Assembly: GCA_031260285.1 (NCBI GenBank)
Contig: JAIRKD010000033.1
Coordinates: 1-62,629, forward strand
Source: Gemmatimonadota bacterium
GTDB lineage: Bacteria > Gemmatimonadota > Gemmatimonadetes > Longimicrobiales > Longimicrobiaceae
Direction of reading: 5' to 3'
DNA: 62,629 bases
A model generated the notes under the pieces. The model was not told the DNA's origin. It made no database searches and saw nothing but the letters and a program-made list of their open reading frames with translations. Of this stretch, positions 1 through 9,059 are shown piece by piece. Position numbers and translations under genes: made by a program. Within the stretch, counting starts at the first letter, position 1. The number at the start of each line of letters is the position of its first letter.

Positions 1-2
1 TT

Positions 3-167
3 GCGCTTCTGCTGCTCAAGGGGCACAGCCACAAGGAGATCGCCATGATGACCGACCGGAGCGAAAGAACGGTCCGGCATCACGCAGGTGTGGTCTACGA
101 GAAGGCGGGAATGGCGGGACGGGCGGAACTGGCGGCGTTCTTCCTTCAGGACGTCACCCTGTCCTGA
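3..167 (+). CDS. LuxR/GerE-type regulator, C-terminal fragment
   Basis: This is the last 54 codons of a gene that starts left of the window, read in frame from base 3 to the TGA at 165-167. The peptide has the GerE/LuxR helix-turn-helix pattern: a GHSHKEIA segment, then SERTVRHH in the recognition helix, then YEKAGMAGRAELAAF. This fits the DNA-binding end of a NarL/LuxR-family regulator, possibly a response regulator, but the sensory or receiver part is not visible, so its signal is unknown. It converges with the oxidoreductase gene whose stop lies about 150 bases downstream. A short CGGGG/CCCCG inverted repeat lies between them, with no clear T-run. Confidence 0.75.
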   Translation, partial: ALLLLKGHSHKEIAMMTDRSERTVRHHAGVVYEKAGMAGRAELAAFFLQDVTLS

Positions 168-318
168 CCTCTACCATGGCGTAACCGCGGTGGTCCGGGG
201 AGACCCCGCCTTACAGGGGACGCCTCAGGAGGACATCAACCGGCGGAGAACTCATCCCTCAGAGAAACCCGCTTTGCCGGATACCACGCAGCCCCATCCC
301 CAAGCAACATGGCTCCCT

Positions 319-1341
319 TCACCGCCACCCGAGAGCGGGCGCTACATGGGTCAGGATGGATTCGATCACATGGGCGTTGTAATCAACTCCCAGCTGATTC
401 GGTACGGTAAGCAGCAGAGTATCCGCCTCAGCGATCGCTTCGTCTTCACTCAGCTGCCTGATGAGTACATCGGGTTCAGCGGCGTAGCTTCGGCCGAAGA
501 TCGCCCGGGTGCTGGCATCAAGCATCCCGATCCTGTCCTCTCCCTGGTTCCCCCGCCCGAAATAGGCATGATCGCGCTCATTCACCAGCGCGAAGATGCT
601 TCGGCTGACGGAAACCCGGGGCTCCCGCTCGTGGCCGGCAGCCTTCCAGGCTTCCCGGTACTCCCGGATCTGGGTGGCCTGCTGTGCGTGAAACGGGCGG
701 CCGTCCTCGTCAAACTTCAGCGTTGAGCTCTGCAGGTTCATTCCGAGCTTTGCGGCCCAGACAGCGGTTGCGTTTGACCCCGCGCCCCACCAGATCCGGT
801 CGCGCAGTCCCGGCGAATGAGGCTCGACCCGCAGGAGTCCCGGCGGGTTGGGAAACATCGGCCGGGGGTTGGGCTCCGCGAACCCCTCTCCCCGGATCAC
901 CTCCAGGAACACCTCTGCATGCTGACGGGCCATGTCCGAGTCGTCCTTCCCCTCTGACGGGGTGTACCCGAAGTAGCGCCAGCCATCAATCACCTGCTCC
1001 GGTGAGCCACGGCTGATCCCCAGCTGCAGCCGTCCCCCCGCGATCAGATCCGCCGCTCCCGCGTCTTCCGCCATGTACAGCGGGTTCTCGTAGCGCATGT
1101 CGATCACAGCCGTACCGATTTCGATCCGGCTTGTCCGCGCACCGATCGCCGCGAGCAGCGGGAAGGGTGAACCGAGCTGCCGGGCGAAGTGATGGACCCG
1201 GACGTATGCGCCATCCAGGCCCAGCTCCTCAGCCGCCACCGCCAGATCAATCGACTGCAGCAGTGCATCCTGCGCCGATCGGGTTCCGGAATGAGATGAT
1301 ACCGCCCAGTGACCAAATGAGAGGAAACCGATCTTCTTCAT
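319..1341 (-). CDS. LLM-class flavin-dependent oxidoreductase (luciferase-like)
   Basis: A 340-residue protein of the bacterial-luciferase-like TIM-barrel superfamily, which uses FMN or F420 for oxidoreduction or monooxygenation. Family features are the early strand MKKIGFLSFG, a histidine pair at residues 50-51 (VHHFARQLGSPFP), the segment SRIEIGTAVIDMRYENP (71-87) and the core RLQLGISRGSPEQ (104-116). The length is normal for the family. The ATG has only a weak ribosome site. The protein is probably cytoplasmic. The substrate cannot be told from sequence; this superfamily is functionally broad. It lies downstream of the antiporter gene on the same strand, 145 bases apart, so cotranscription is possible but not shown. 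Confidence 0.8.
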   Translation of the reverse strand: MKKIGFLSFGHWAVSSHSGTRSAQDALLQSIDLAVAAEELGLDGAYVRVHHFARQLGSPFPLLAAIGARTSRIEIGTAVIDMRYENPLYMAEDAGAADLIAGGRLQLGISRGSPEQVIDGWRYFGYTPSEGKDDSDMARQHAEVFLEVIRGEGFAEPNPRPMFPNPPGLLRVEPHSPGLRDRIWWGAGSNATAVWAAKLGMNLQSSTLKFDEDGRPFHAQQATQIREYREAWKAAGHEREPRVSVSRSIFALVNERDHAYFGRGNQGEDRIGMLDASTRAIFGRSYAAEPDVLIRQLSEDEAIAEADTLLLTVPNQLGVDYNAHVIESILTHVAPALGWR

Positions 1342-1486
1342 CTTCAGCGGATCAGAGGTGACAGGCGCTGGACGACACGAGAAACAATGGCGCGATCAGC
1401 TCAGGAGTCCCGTATTACGATACAAACCGGGGAAGAAACGTTCCCGCGGATCATTTCCGGGCCGTTCCATCCCGTCTCCCGCGCTC

Positions 1487-3214
1487 TCAACTGAGGTCAT
1501 TTCCCATCTCGGGGATGATCAACCCCACAACCGTAATTGTCCGGCCGACCATCTCCAGGACGTGAAGCATCACCCCGTCCATCTGTACCACACGTCCCGT
1601 TGCTGCATCGTTCCCGAGCCGATCGCGGATCAGCTCATCCAGTGTCATGGCACCCGGAGCCGGAAGCTCGATCCCATAGAAGTCAGCCAGATCCTCCACC
1701 GTAACCGACCCGAAGAGCGGGAACTCGGTGGTCGCGGGCAGTTCAGGATCCTTCTGCCGGCCGCGGGAGAAGACACGATCCACAAGCGGCCGTGTTTCCG
1801 AGCGCAGGACCACAAAGACATGGTCACCGGAAAGGATCATGGACGATCCGCGCGGGGGAATCAGTGTGCGCTCCCGGGAGATCATCGCCACCACAACCCC
1901 GTTGGGAAGCGAAAGCTGGCTCAGCTTGCGCCCTGCCGCGCGGGAGTCATCGCCAACCGAGTATTCGACGATCTCCGCATCCACATCATGCAGTGCCGTA
2001 ATCTCCAGCGTCACCGGCGCCTCAGGCTCGCTCTCCTCCTCCAGATCAAGCTTCCGGGTGAAGAACGCCAGCGTTGAACCCTGGACCGTCGCGGAGATCA
2101 GCACAACGAAGAAGACGATGCTGAAGAACGTCTGTCCGGGGGGAAGCCCGAAGAGAAGCGGAAAGATCGCGAGGATGATCGGAACGGACCCCCTCAGACC
2201 CACCCAGCTGACAAGCAGAGTCTCCCGCCAGTTGAAGCCGAAGGGGAGGATGAACGGAGCAACAGCAAGCGGCCGCGCCACCAGGATGAGCACGCCGGAG
2301 ATCAGCAGCCCTGGCCCGGCAACTTCCAGCAGCTGCCCCGGGGTGACCAGCAGGCCAAGAACCACAAACATCACGATCTGGCCGATCCATGCGATGGCAT
2401 CCAGGAAGCGGTCACTCGCCCGCTGGAAGACGATCCGGCTGTTGCCGATCACCGCGCCACACAGGAATACCGCGAGGAATCCACTGCCTTCCAGCGCCGC
2501 GGCGACCCCGAAGGCAAACATCCCGCAGGTCCCGGTAAGCACCGGATAGAGCCCCGCGGACTCCAGGTTGATCCGGTTGATCAGCCGTGTGGAGAGGAAG
2601 CCGACCCCCAGCCCCACCACCGCCCCGATCCCCATCTGCTGGATGAAGAACCCCAGCAGCCCCGGACCGATCTCCGCCTCCCCCCGCAGGATCTCAACGA
2701 TACCGATGGTGAGGAAGATCGCCATCGGATCGTTAAGGGCGCTCTCCATCTCCAGCAGGTGTTCCACCCGTTTGCGCAGATGAATCCCGGAAGTGCGCAG
2801 TGAGGAGAACACCGCCGCGGCATCGGTGGAAGCCACGATGCTGCCCAGCAGCGCACCCTGCAGGAGGGAGAGATCAAGGATGTACGCAGCGGCGATTCCG
2901 GTGATCGCTGAGGTAACCAGCACCCCCGCGGTTGCCAGAAGTGACGCCGGTTTCCAGACCCCCCGGATCGCGTCCAGCGGGGTCTGGATGCCACCGTCGA
3001 ACAGGATCGCGGCGAGGGCCATTGTGCCCACCGCGTGCGCGATCTCCAGGTTATGGAAGGCAATTCCGCCCGGACCACCTTCACCCGCCAGCATCCCCAC
3101 GCCGAGGAAGAGCACCAGCACCGGCACTCCCAGCCGCACCGAGAACTTGCTCGATACGATACCGACCAGGAGGAGGAGACTGCCGATCAGGATAAGATGA
3201 TCTACCAGGAACAT
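1487..3214 (-). CDS. K+/H+ antiporter of the CvrA/NhaP2 (CPA1) type
   Basis: A 575-residue membrane protein with about 12 hydrophobic segments in the first 390 residues. It carries the CPA1 antiporter motifs STDAAA (129-134), ESALNDP (157-163) and GLRGSVPI in a late membrane helix. After the membrane part comes a TrkA-C-like cytosolic domain (about 400-490), then a C-terminal domain resembling the CorC/HlyC-type transporter-associated domain, the arrangement seen in CvrA/NhaP2 K+/H+ antiporters. It probably exchanges cytoplasmic K+ or Na+ for H+ at the inner membrane. The ATG follows a GGAG about 5 bases upstream. Ion specificity (K+ versus Na+) is inferred from the architecture only. Confidence 0.85.
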   Translation of the reverse strand: MFLVDHLILIGSLLLLVGIVSSKFSVRLGVPVLVLFLGVGMLAGEGGPGGIAFHNLEIAHAVGTMALAAILFDGGIQTPLDAIRGVWKPASLLATAGVLVTSAITGIAAAYILDLSLLQGALLGSIVASTDAAAVFSSLRTSGIHLRKRVEHLLEMESALNDPMAIFLTIGIVEILRGEAEIGPGLLGFFIQQMGIGAVVGLGVGFLSTRLINRINLESAGLYPVLTGTCGMFAFGVAAALEGSGFLAVFLCGAVIGNSRIVFQRASDRFLDAIAWIGQIVMFVVLGLLVTPGQLLEVAGPGLLISGVLILVARPLAVAPFILPFGFNWRETLLVSWVGLRGSVPIILAIFPLLFGLPPGQTFFSIVFFVVLISATVQGSTLAFFTRKLDLEEESEPEAPVTLEITALHDVDAEIVEYSVGDDSRAAGRKLSQLSLPNGVVVAMISRERTLIPPRGSSMILSGDHVFVVLRSETRPLVDRVFSRGRQKDPELPATTEFPLFGSVTVEDLADFYGIELPAPGAMTLDELIRDRLGNDAATGRVVQMDGVMLHVLEMVGRTITVVGLIIPEMGNDLS

Positions 3215-3300
3215 TCAGACTCCACCGGCCGGAAGCGACCGCCCTTCTTCAGTTGTTCCCATCCTCCCCCGGCGGGATGGCCGAAGAGAGGAGACGGGGC

Positions 3301-4554
3301 TCAGAGGTCCAGTTCGCCGGCGACGAGGTCTTCCAGCGTCTCGCGGCGACGGGCAAGGCGCATTTCCCCGCCGGAGACCATGACTTCCGCGGGGCGCGGG
3401 CGCTGGTTGTACGTTGAGGCCATGGAGAACCCGTACGCGCCAGCGGTGCGAAGGACCAGCAGCTCACCCGGCTCCACCCGGGGAACATCCCGGTCAAGCG
3501 CCAGGAAGTCACCCGTTTCACAGATCGGACCCACAACGTCCACCCGGACCTCTTCACGGTCCGCGGTGGCTTCCACCGGCTCAACCGCGTGGTAACCGGA
3601 ATAATGGCTGGGCCGGAGCAGGTCGTTCATCCCCGCATCGGTAATGACAAACCGCTTTCCTCCGCCCTCTTTGAGGTAGAGGACGCGGGTCACCAGCACA
3701 CCCGCCTGGCCCACAATGTACCGACCGGGCTCAAGGACAAGGCGCAGCTCCGAGCCCTGGAGAAGCGGCAGGATGGCGTCAGCAAACGCCCGGGCACTGA
3801 TCCCCTCCCCGCCGGAATAGGAGATTCCCAGACCACCACCAACATCAAGGTACTCCAGCTGATGGCCCTGGCTGCGGAGCACATGGACAAGCTCCACCAC
3901 CTGCGCAACCGCGTCCTGATACGGCTCCACGGCCAGGATCTGCGAGCCGATATGCATATCAACACCCCGAACCCGGATTCCCGGAAGGCTGGCGGCCTTC
4001 GCATAGAGACGGGGCGCGTCACTGATCGGGATGCCGAATTTGGTCGCGGCGTGACCGGTCCGCGTATAGTGGTGAGGGGTGGGCGCATCCACCCCGGGGT
4101 TCACCCGCAGGGCAACCGGCGCCACCATGCCGGAGGCGGATGCAAGCCGGGAAAGCTCCTCCAGCTCTCCTTCCGACTCGATGTTGAATCCGTAGATCCC
4201 CGCCGAAAGTCCGGCGGCCAGCTCGTTGACGGTCTTCCCCACCCCGCTGAAGACGATCCGGTCTGCCGGGATCCCCGCAAGGCGGGCCCGGTAGAGCTCC
4301 CCGCCGGAAACGATATCCGCGCCGGCTCCGAGTTCCGCCAGTGTACGCAGAACCTCAAGGTTCCCGTTCGCCTTCACCGAGTACGCAATCAGATGCGGGT
4401 AATCACCCAGCGCACCTGACAGCTCCTCGAACCGTCTCCGGATCGCGCCGGCGCTGTAGACGTACGAGGGTGTACCCCAGCGGGCGACGATATCCGGAAT
4501 CGCTACATCCTCGCAGTGGAGGACACCATCATGTCGAACAAAGGTCTCGGCCAT
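3301..4554 (-). CDS. lysA: diaminopimelate decarboxylase
   Basis: A 417-residue PLP enzyme that decarboxylates meso-diaminopimelate to L-lysine, the last step of lysine synthesis. The fold-type III (alanine-racemase-like) barrel shows the PLP lysine in YSVKANGN (K61), the glycine-rich phosphate site DVGGGLGI, EPGRYIVG, and the C-terminal GPICETGDFLA containing the conserved active-site cysteine. The length is typical. The reading frame ends 86 bases before the antiporter start. The stretch between lysA and proS (4555-4722) shows no gene and no clear terminator. No other lysine-pathway gene is in the window. Confidence 0.95.
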   Translation of the reverse strand: MAETFVRHDGVLHCEDVAIPDIVARWGTPSYVYSAGAIRRRFEELSGALGDYPHLIAYSVKANGNLEVLRTLAELGAGADIVSGGELYRARLAGIPADRIVFSGVGKTVNELAAGLSAGIYGFNIESEGELEELSRLASASGMVAPVALRVNPGVDAPTPHHYTRTGHAATKFGIPISDAPRLYAKAASLPGIRVRGVDMHIGSQILAVEPYQDAVAQVVELVHVLRSQGHQLEYLDVGGGLGISYSGGEGISARAFADAILPLLQGSELRLVLEPGRYIVGQAGVLVTRVLYLKEGGGKRFVITDAGMNDLLRPSHYSGYHAVEPVEATADREEVRVDVVGPICETGDFLALDRDVPRVEPGELLVLRTAGAYGFSMASTYNQRPRPAEVMVSGGEMRLARRRETLEDLVAGELDL

Positions 4555-4722
4555 ACTCGGTGCTTGGCCCGGACTCCGCCGGGACGCCAGAACAGGAAAA
4601 CAGGAACAGAAGCCGCGGAATCAACCCCTCAGCCACAATCTGGATCGCCATCAGTCATCACGCCTGAATCGCAACCCGGACCATACGCTGAGTTGTAAAG
4701 CAACGACCCATCAACGGGAGGC

Positions 4723-6219
4723 TCAGTAGGATCGCGCCCAGACAACTTCCGCTGTCGCCGGCTGTCCGCAGACCACACATCCCTTCGGCGTTTCCACCGA
4801 CCGGAACTCCTCATCGGGGATCACGCGGATGGTGGCTCTGGTCTCCTCTTTCACCCGCTCCTCGCAGGACGATCCTCCACACCAGCCGGTGTAGACGAAC
4901 CCACCCGGACCCTCGATGATCTGCCGGAACTCATCATAGCTCGTCACCCCGCGGTACGAGTTGCTCTCCCTCCGCTCCCGGGCGCGCATCAGCAGCCACT
5001 CCTGGAAGTCCTCCAGTCGTGCCGGCAGCGAATTGAGAACCTCCGCTTCAGGCAGGAACTCCTTCCGGGCTTCCCCATCCGCGACCACCCGCCGGGCGAG
5101 TACCAGCTGCTGCTTCTCGATATCCTTGGGGCCCACCTCGATCCGGAAGGGCACGCCCCTGATCTCCCATTCGTAGAATTTGGCGCCCGGCGTCAGATTC
5201 CGGCGGTCGTCAACATGAGTACGAACCCCGGGGAGCGCCGCCGCCACCGAGAGCGCCTTCTCCAGCACGGTCTGCCATTCGTCGTCCTTCCGGGCGATCG
5301 GAACGATCACCACCTGGATCGGAGCGAGACGAGGGGGAATAACCAGCCCCGCATCATCGCTGTGGGTCATCACCAGACCACCCACCATCCGTGTCGAGGT
5401 GCCCCAGCTGGTGTTGTATGCGTACTCCTCCGCCCCGGATTCGGTGGCGAACTTCAGGTTGAACTGCCGCGAGAAGTTCTGGCCGAGGTGGTGTGACGTT
5501 CCTGCCTGCAGGGCGCGGTTGTCCTGCATCATCGCCTCACACGCGTACGTGTGATCCGCTCCCGGGAAGGTCTCCGAGGGAGATTTCCGACCCGTCACCA
5601 CCGGCATCCCCATCCACTCTTCCATGAACTCACGATAAACACCCAGCATCCGCCGGGACTCCTCCTCGGCCTCCTGGTGAGTTGCGTGAGCCGTATGGCC
5701 TTCCTGCCAGAGGAATTCAGTGGTGCGAAGGAAAAGCCGGGTCCGCATCTCCCACCGGACAACGTTCGCCCACTGGTTGATGAGCAGCGGCAGGTCGCGG
5801 TAGCTCTGCACCCACTTGGCGAACATCTCATAGATGATCGTCTCGGAGGTCGGGCGCACAACCAGCGGCTCCTCCAGCCGCGATTCGGGGTCCGGCACCA
5901 GACCGCCATCCGGACCGGCCTTCAGCCGTGTATGGGTGACAATCGCCATCTCCTTGGCGAACCCCTCAACGTGTTCCGCTTCCCGCGAGAGGAACGACTG
6001 GGGGATGAAGAGCGGAAAATACGCATTCTGGTGGCCTGTTTCCCGGAAACGCCGGTCGAGCTGATCACGCATGAGCTCCCAGAGCCGGTAGCCGTAGGGA
6101 CGGATCACCATACACCCGCGTACGGGTGAGTAGTCCGCCAGCTCACCACGGAGAACCACCTCGTTGTACCAGGCGCTGTAGTCCTCATCACGCCCGGTCA
6201 GCTTCTTCTCGTCAGCCAT
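4723..6219 (-). CDS. proS: prolyl-tRNA synthetase, archaeal/eukaryal type
   Basis: A 498-residue class II aminoacyl-tRNA synthetase that charges tRNA-Pro. It is the short type without the editing insertion found in E. coli-type ProS (about 570 residues). The VVRPTSET segment, class II motif 2 (around RTRLFLRTTEFLWQEGHTAH) and motif 3 (STRMVGGLVMTHSDD) are visible. They are followed by an anticodon-binding domain and a C-terminal domain with paired cysteines (CGGSSCEE and CVVCGQP) that probably binds zinc. The start sits 42 bases after the hisS stop, so the two synthetase genes are probably one transcript. Confidence 0.95.
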   Translation of the reverse strand: MADEKKLTGRDEDYSAWYNEVVLRGELADYSPVRGCMVIRPYGYRLWELMRDQLDRRFRETGHQNAYFPLFIPQSFLSREAEHVEGFAKEMAIVTHTRLKAGPDGGLVPDPESRLEEPLVVRPTSETIIYEMFAKWVQSYRDLPLLINQWANVVRWEMRTRLFLRTTEFLWQEGHTAHATHQEAEEESRRMLGVYREFMEEWMGMPVVTGRKSPSETFPGADHTYACEAMMQDNRALQAGTSHHLGQNFSRQFNLKFATESGAEEYAYNTSWGTSTRMVGGLVMTHSDDAGLVIPPRLAPIQVVIVPIARKDDEWQTVLEKALSVAAALPGVRTHVDDRRNLTPGAKFYEWEIRGVPFRIEVGPKDIEKQQLVLARRVVADGEARKEFLPEAEVLNSLPARLEDFQEWLLMRARERRESNSYRGVTSYDEFRQIIEGPGGFVYTGWCGGSSCEERVKEETRATIRVIPDEEFRSVETPKGCVVCGQPATAEVVWARSY

Positions 6220-6261
6220 TGCCTTGATCAGATAAGACCGCGCTGAAGGCGGTCGTTGTTT

Positions 6262-7560
6262 TCAGGAAAGCGAAAGCTCTTCAGGGAAGAGCGAGGTCAG
6301 GGGCACGCGCTCTTCCGTTCCGGCAGCCATATCCCGCGCAACAACAACTCCGGCCGCAACTTCGTCAGGCCCCAGAATCAGCGCCCGGCGGGCACCCATG
6401 CCGGATGCGGCCTTCAGCTGCTTCCCGACCCCGAGCGGCCGCAGCGAGTAGTCCACGGAACGTCCGGCGTCGCGCAGCGCTCTCACCAGGCGCAGCACTT
6501 CGCTCCGCTCATCCGGGGTGACGCCGATCACGTAGTCATCCACGCCGGGCGAGAGTGAAGGCAGCAGCCCCCGGTCGATCAGCAGCTCCTTCAGCACCAC
6601 GTCTCCCATCCCGAACCCGAGAGCGGGAAGGTCCGCGGGAGAGACACGTCCCATCAGATCGTCGTAGCGCCCGCCCCCGGCAATCGCGCGCAGTTCGCCA
6701 CGGACATCAAACAGTTCAAAAACGATCCCCGTGTAGTAGGCCAGACCACGCACAATCCCGAGATCGAAGCGGACAAAACGCGAGAGCCCCATCGCCTCCA
6801 GATCATCAAAAAGCTGATGCATCCGGGCGATCGGCTCACCGATCTCCTCTACACTGCCATACGCGTTGCGGACCGCATCGAAGTCACGGTGCGCAAAGAT
6901 CGCCAGCACTTCGGAAACCACCGAAGGACCAAGCCCCGCCTCCCGGGAAAGACGCTCACCCACCCCGTCCGGACCCTCCCGCTCCAGCTTGTCCACGATA
7001 TTGTAGACAAGCGAAAGCCGGTCTTCGGGAACGCCGGCATGAACCAGCAGTGCGCGCAGCAGCCGGCGGTCGGAGATGCGCGCGACAAAGTCGTCCGCGG
7101 TCAGACCAAAAGCACGGCAGACATCAATCGCGGCGGCCAGCAGTTCAACGTCAGCTCCCACCCCCTCATCACCAACAATGTCGAAGTTGAGCTGGAAGTG
7201 CTCCCGGAGCCGACCACGCTGCTGCCGTTCGTAACGGAAAAGCTGGGGGATGGCAAACCATTTGACCGGCTTCCGCATTCCACCTGCCCGGGCTCCCACC
7301 ATCCGCGCAAGCGTCGGTGTCATCTCCGGACGCAGAGCGACTTCGCGGTCTCCCTTATCCGCAAAGTTGTACAGCTGCTGCACGATCTCCGGGCCCGACT
7401 TCTCGATGTACAGTTCGGTCGGCTCAAGCGGCGGACCGTCATACTCCTGAAAGCCGTAGCGGCGGGCGACGTCACGCCACACCCGGAAAATATAGTCTCT
7501 TACCGCCAGGTCATCCGGATAGAAGTCCCGGAAACCCGGCAGTGATACGAAGTTTGGCAT
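6262..7560 (-). CDS. hisS: histidyl-tRNA synthetase
   Basis: A 432-residue class II synthetase for tRNA-His. The start is placed at the ATG giving MPNFVSLPGFRDFYPDD, the usual HisRS N-terminus. A longer in-frame form from 7677 would overlap the end of folC and adds an unlike, arginine-rich leader. Visible landmarks are ALRPEMTPTLAR (75-86), the histidine-binding signature around AGGGRYDDLMGR and a C-terminal anticodon-binding domain ending near residue 432. Dimeric cytoplasmic enzyme. It lies 76 bases after folC and 42 before proS in a leftward run of housekeeping genes. Confidence 0.95.
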   Translation of the reverse strand: MPNFVSLPGFRDFYPDDLAVRDYIFRVWRDVARRYGFQEYDGPPLEPTELYIEKSGPEIVQQLYNFADKGDREVALRPEMTPTLARMVGARAGGMRKPVKWFAIPQLFRYERQQRGRLREHFQLNFDIVGDEGVGADVELLAAAIDVCRAFGLTADDFVARISDRRLLRALLVHAGVPEDRLSLVYNIVDKLEREGPDGVGERLSREAGLGPSVVSEVLAIFAHRDFDAVRNAYGSVEEIGEPIARMHQLFDDLEAMGLSRFVRFDLGIVRGLAYYTGIVFELFDVRGELRAIAGGGRYDDLMGRVSPADLPALGFGMGDVVLKELLIDRGLLPSLSPGVDDYVIGVTPDERSEVLRLVRALRDAGRSVDYSLRPLGVGKQLKAASGMGARRALILGPDEVAAGVVVARDMAAGTEERVPLTSLFPEELSLS

Positions 7561-7636
7561 AGCCCTCGAATGTAGGCGACGGCGAGCGTGAGCGGAAGGA
7601 GGACACGGGCTGATCCGCGCCCCGGATCGTCCGGAT

Positions 7637-8983
7637 TCAGACGGGTGAAATCCCCAGATGAGCCAGAGTGTCACCAACGGTGTGTACGGAACCGGTCACC
7701 ACCACCGAACCACCTTCCGCAATCTCTCCCGCCCGTCGAAGCGCATCAGACAGATCGGCATGGAGCTCAACTTCAGGGGTGCGGGAAGCGGTCTGCGCCA
7801 GCTCTGACAACCATGTGGCGGATACGGCATCAAGATCCCAGCGGCGCCCGGGGGGAGCTGTGTCAGGGGTTGTCAGAATCAGATGATCAAACTGCCCGGC
7901 AAGGATCGGCAGCATCAGCCGCCAGTCCTTGTCGCTCAGGATGCCCACCACCCCGACCACCGGCGAAGGCAGCTTCAGGGAAGAAAGGGCTTCCACAAGC
8001 ACCCGCGAGCCCGCCGGGTTGTGAGCCACATCAAAAACCCAGACCACTCCCTCCCGATGCTCTACCTGCAGACGACCCGGCCAGCGAACACTTCTGAAGC
8101 CCGCCTCAACCGCTTTCCACTCCGGGCGGAACGCTTCGGGCAGGAGCCCCAGAACAGCCACTGCCTGGGCCACATTCCTCGCCTGATACGGGCCACGCAG
8201 CGGAACCTGGAGCAACCGCTCCCCCCAGACGGAGGAGAGGAGACCCAGTGTCAGACCATCCGGGGTGCTGAGCATCTTCCCCGGTTCTACAGGAGCTCTT
8301 TCAGGATCTCCCGCGGAAGCCCCGGCAGGAGCATCCAGCGTATGGAACGGCGCTCCCACCTCAGCCGCCCGCTCCCGGAGAACCTTCAGCGGGGCCGTCT
8401 CCCGCTCAGCGGTGACCACCGGCACCCCGGGCTTGAAGATCCCCGCTTTCTCCAGCGCGATCCGCTCAACCGTGTCCCCCAGGAACTCGGTGTGATCAAC
8501 AGCCACATTGGTTACAGCGGTTACAAGCGGGGTCAGCACGTTGGTGGAGTCCAGCCGTCCGCCCAGTCCGACTTCGACAACGGCGATCTCCACACCCGCC
8601 TCCGCAAAAGCGATAAACGCCATTGCGGTTGTCGCCTCGAAGAACGAAGCCCCCGTCTCTTCGATCGCGGGCCGGAGCCGCTCCGCGATCTCCGCGAGCA
8701 CCTCCTCGCGGATCGGGACCCCGTCAATGCGGATCCGCTCGGTGAAGGAGACCAGGTGTGGCGAGGTATAGAGCCCCGTGCGTCGACCCGCCTTCCAGAG
8801 CGCAGCCTCGCACAGCGCGGAAACGGACCCCTTCCCGTTGGTCCCGCCAATCAGTATGGAACGGAAAAGCCGGTGCGGATTCCCCGCACCGGCAAGCAGT
8901 TGTTCCGTTCTCTCCAGCCCCAGGCTGACTCCGCCGCTCACTCTCGAAAAGAGCCAGGGGGTCAGCTCATCAAGCGTCCCCAA
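7637..8983 (-). CDS. folC: bifunctional folylpolyglutamate/dihydrofolate synthase
   Basis: An ATP-dependent Mur-ligase-family enzyme that adds glutamate to dihydropteroate or folates. The P-loop is GGTNGKGS (46-53 from the start used here), with later DHTEFLGDTVERIALEKAGIF and a C-terminal ligase domain (VFDVAHNPAGS). The start is chosen as a TTG at 8983, with an AGGGA about 8 bases upstream, giving the short N-terminus normal for FolC (WLFS about 10 residues in). A longer frame from 9112 would overlap accD by 53 bases and begins with an unlikely cysteine-rich stretch. An imperfect 16-base tandem repeat (9032-9063) spans the accD stop. About 448 residues. Confidence 0.9.
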   Translation of the reverse strand: MGTLDELTPWLFSRVSGGVSLGLERTEQLLAGAGNPHRLFRSILIGGTNGKGSVSALCEAALWKAGRRTGLYTSPHLVSFTERIRIDGVPIREEVLAEIAERLRPAIEETGASFFEATTAMAFIAFAEAGVEIAVVEVGLGGRLDSTNVLTPLVTAVTNVAVDHTEFLGDTVERIALEKAGIFKPGVPVVTAERETAPLKVLRERAAEVGAPFHTLDAPAGASAGDPERAPVEPGKMLSTPDGLTLGLLSSVWGERLLQVPLRGPYQARNVAQAVAVLGLLPEAFRPEWKAVEAGFRSVRWPGRLQVEHREGVVWVFDVAHNPAGSRVLVEALSSLKLPSPVVGVVGILSDKDWRLMLPILAGQFDHLILTTPDTAPPGRRWDLDAVSATWLSELAQTASRTPEVELHADLSDALRRAGEIAEGGSVVVTGSVHTVGDTLAHLGISPV

Positions 8984-9059
8984 ATCGCGTTCCCTGATCC
9001 GTGCGCACCGCTCCGGAAAGGCCTGAAGGCGTAACCGGCTGTCTCGATAACCGGTTGTC

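Noticed and set aside
168-318. Short CGGGG/CCCCG hairpin as a terminator between convergent genes
   Set aside because: Only 5 bp and no T-run on either strand.
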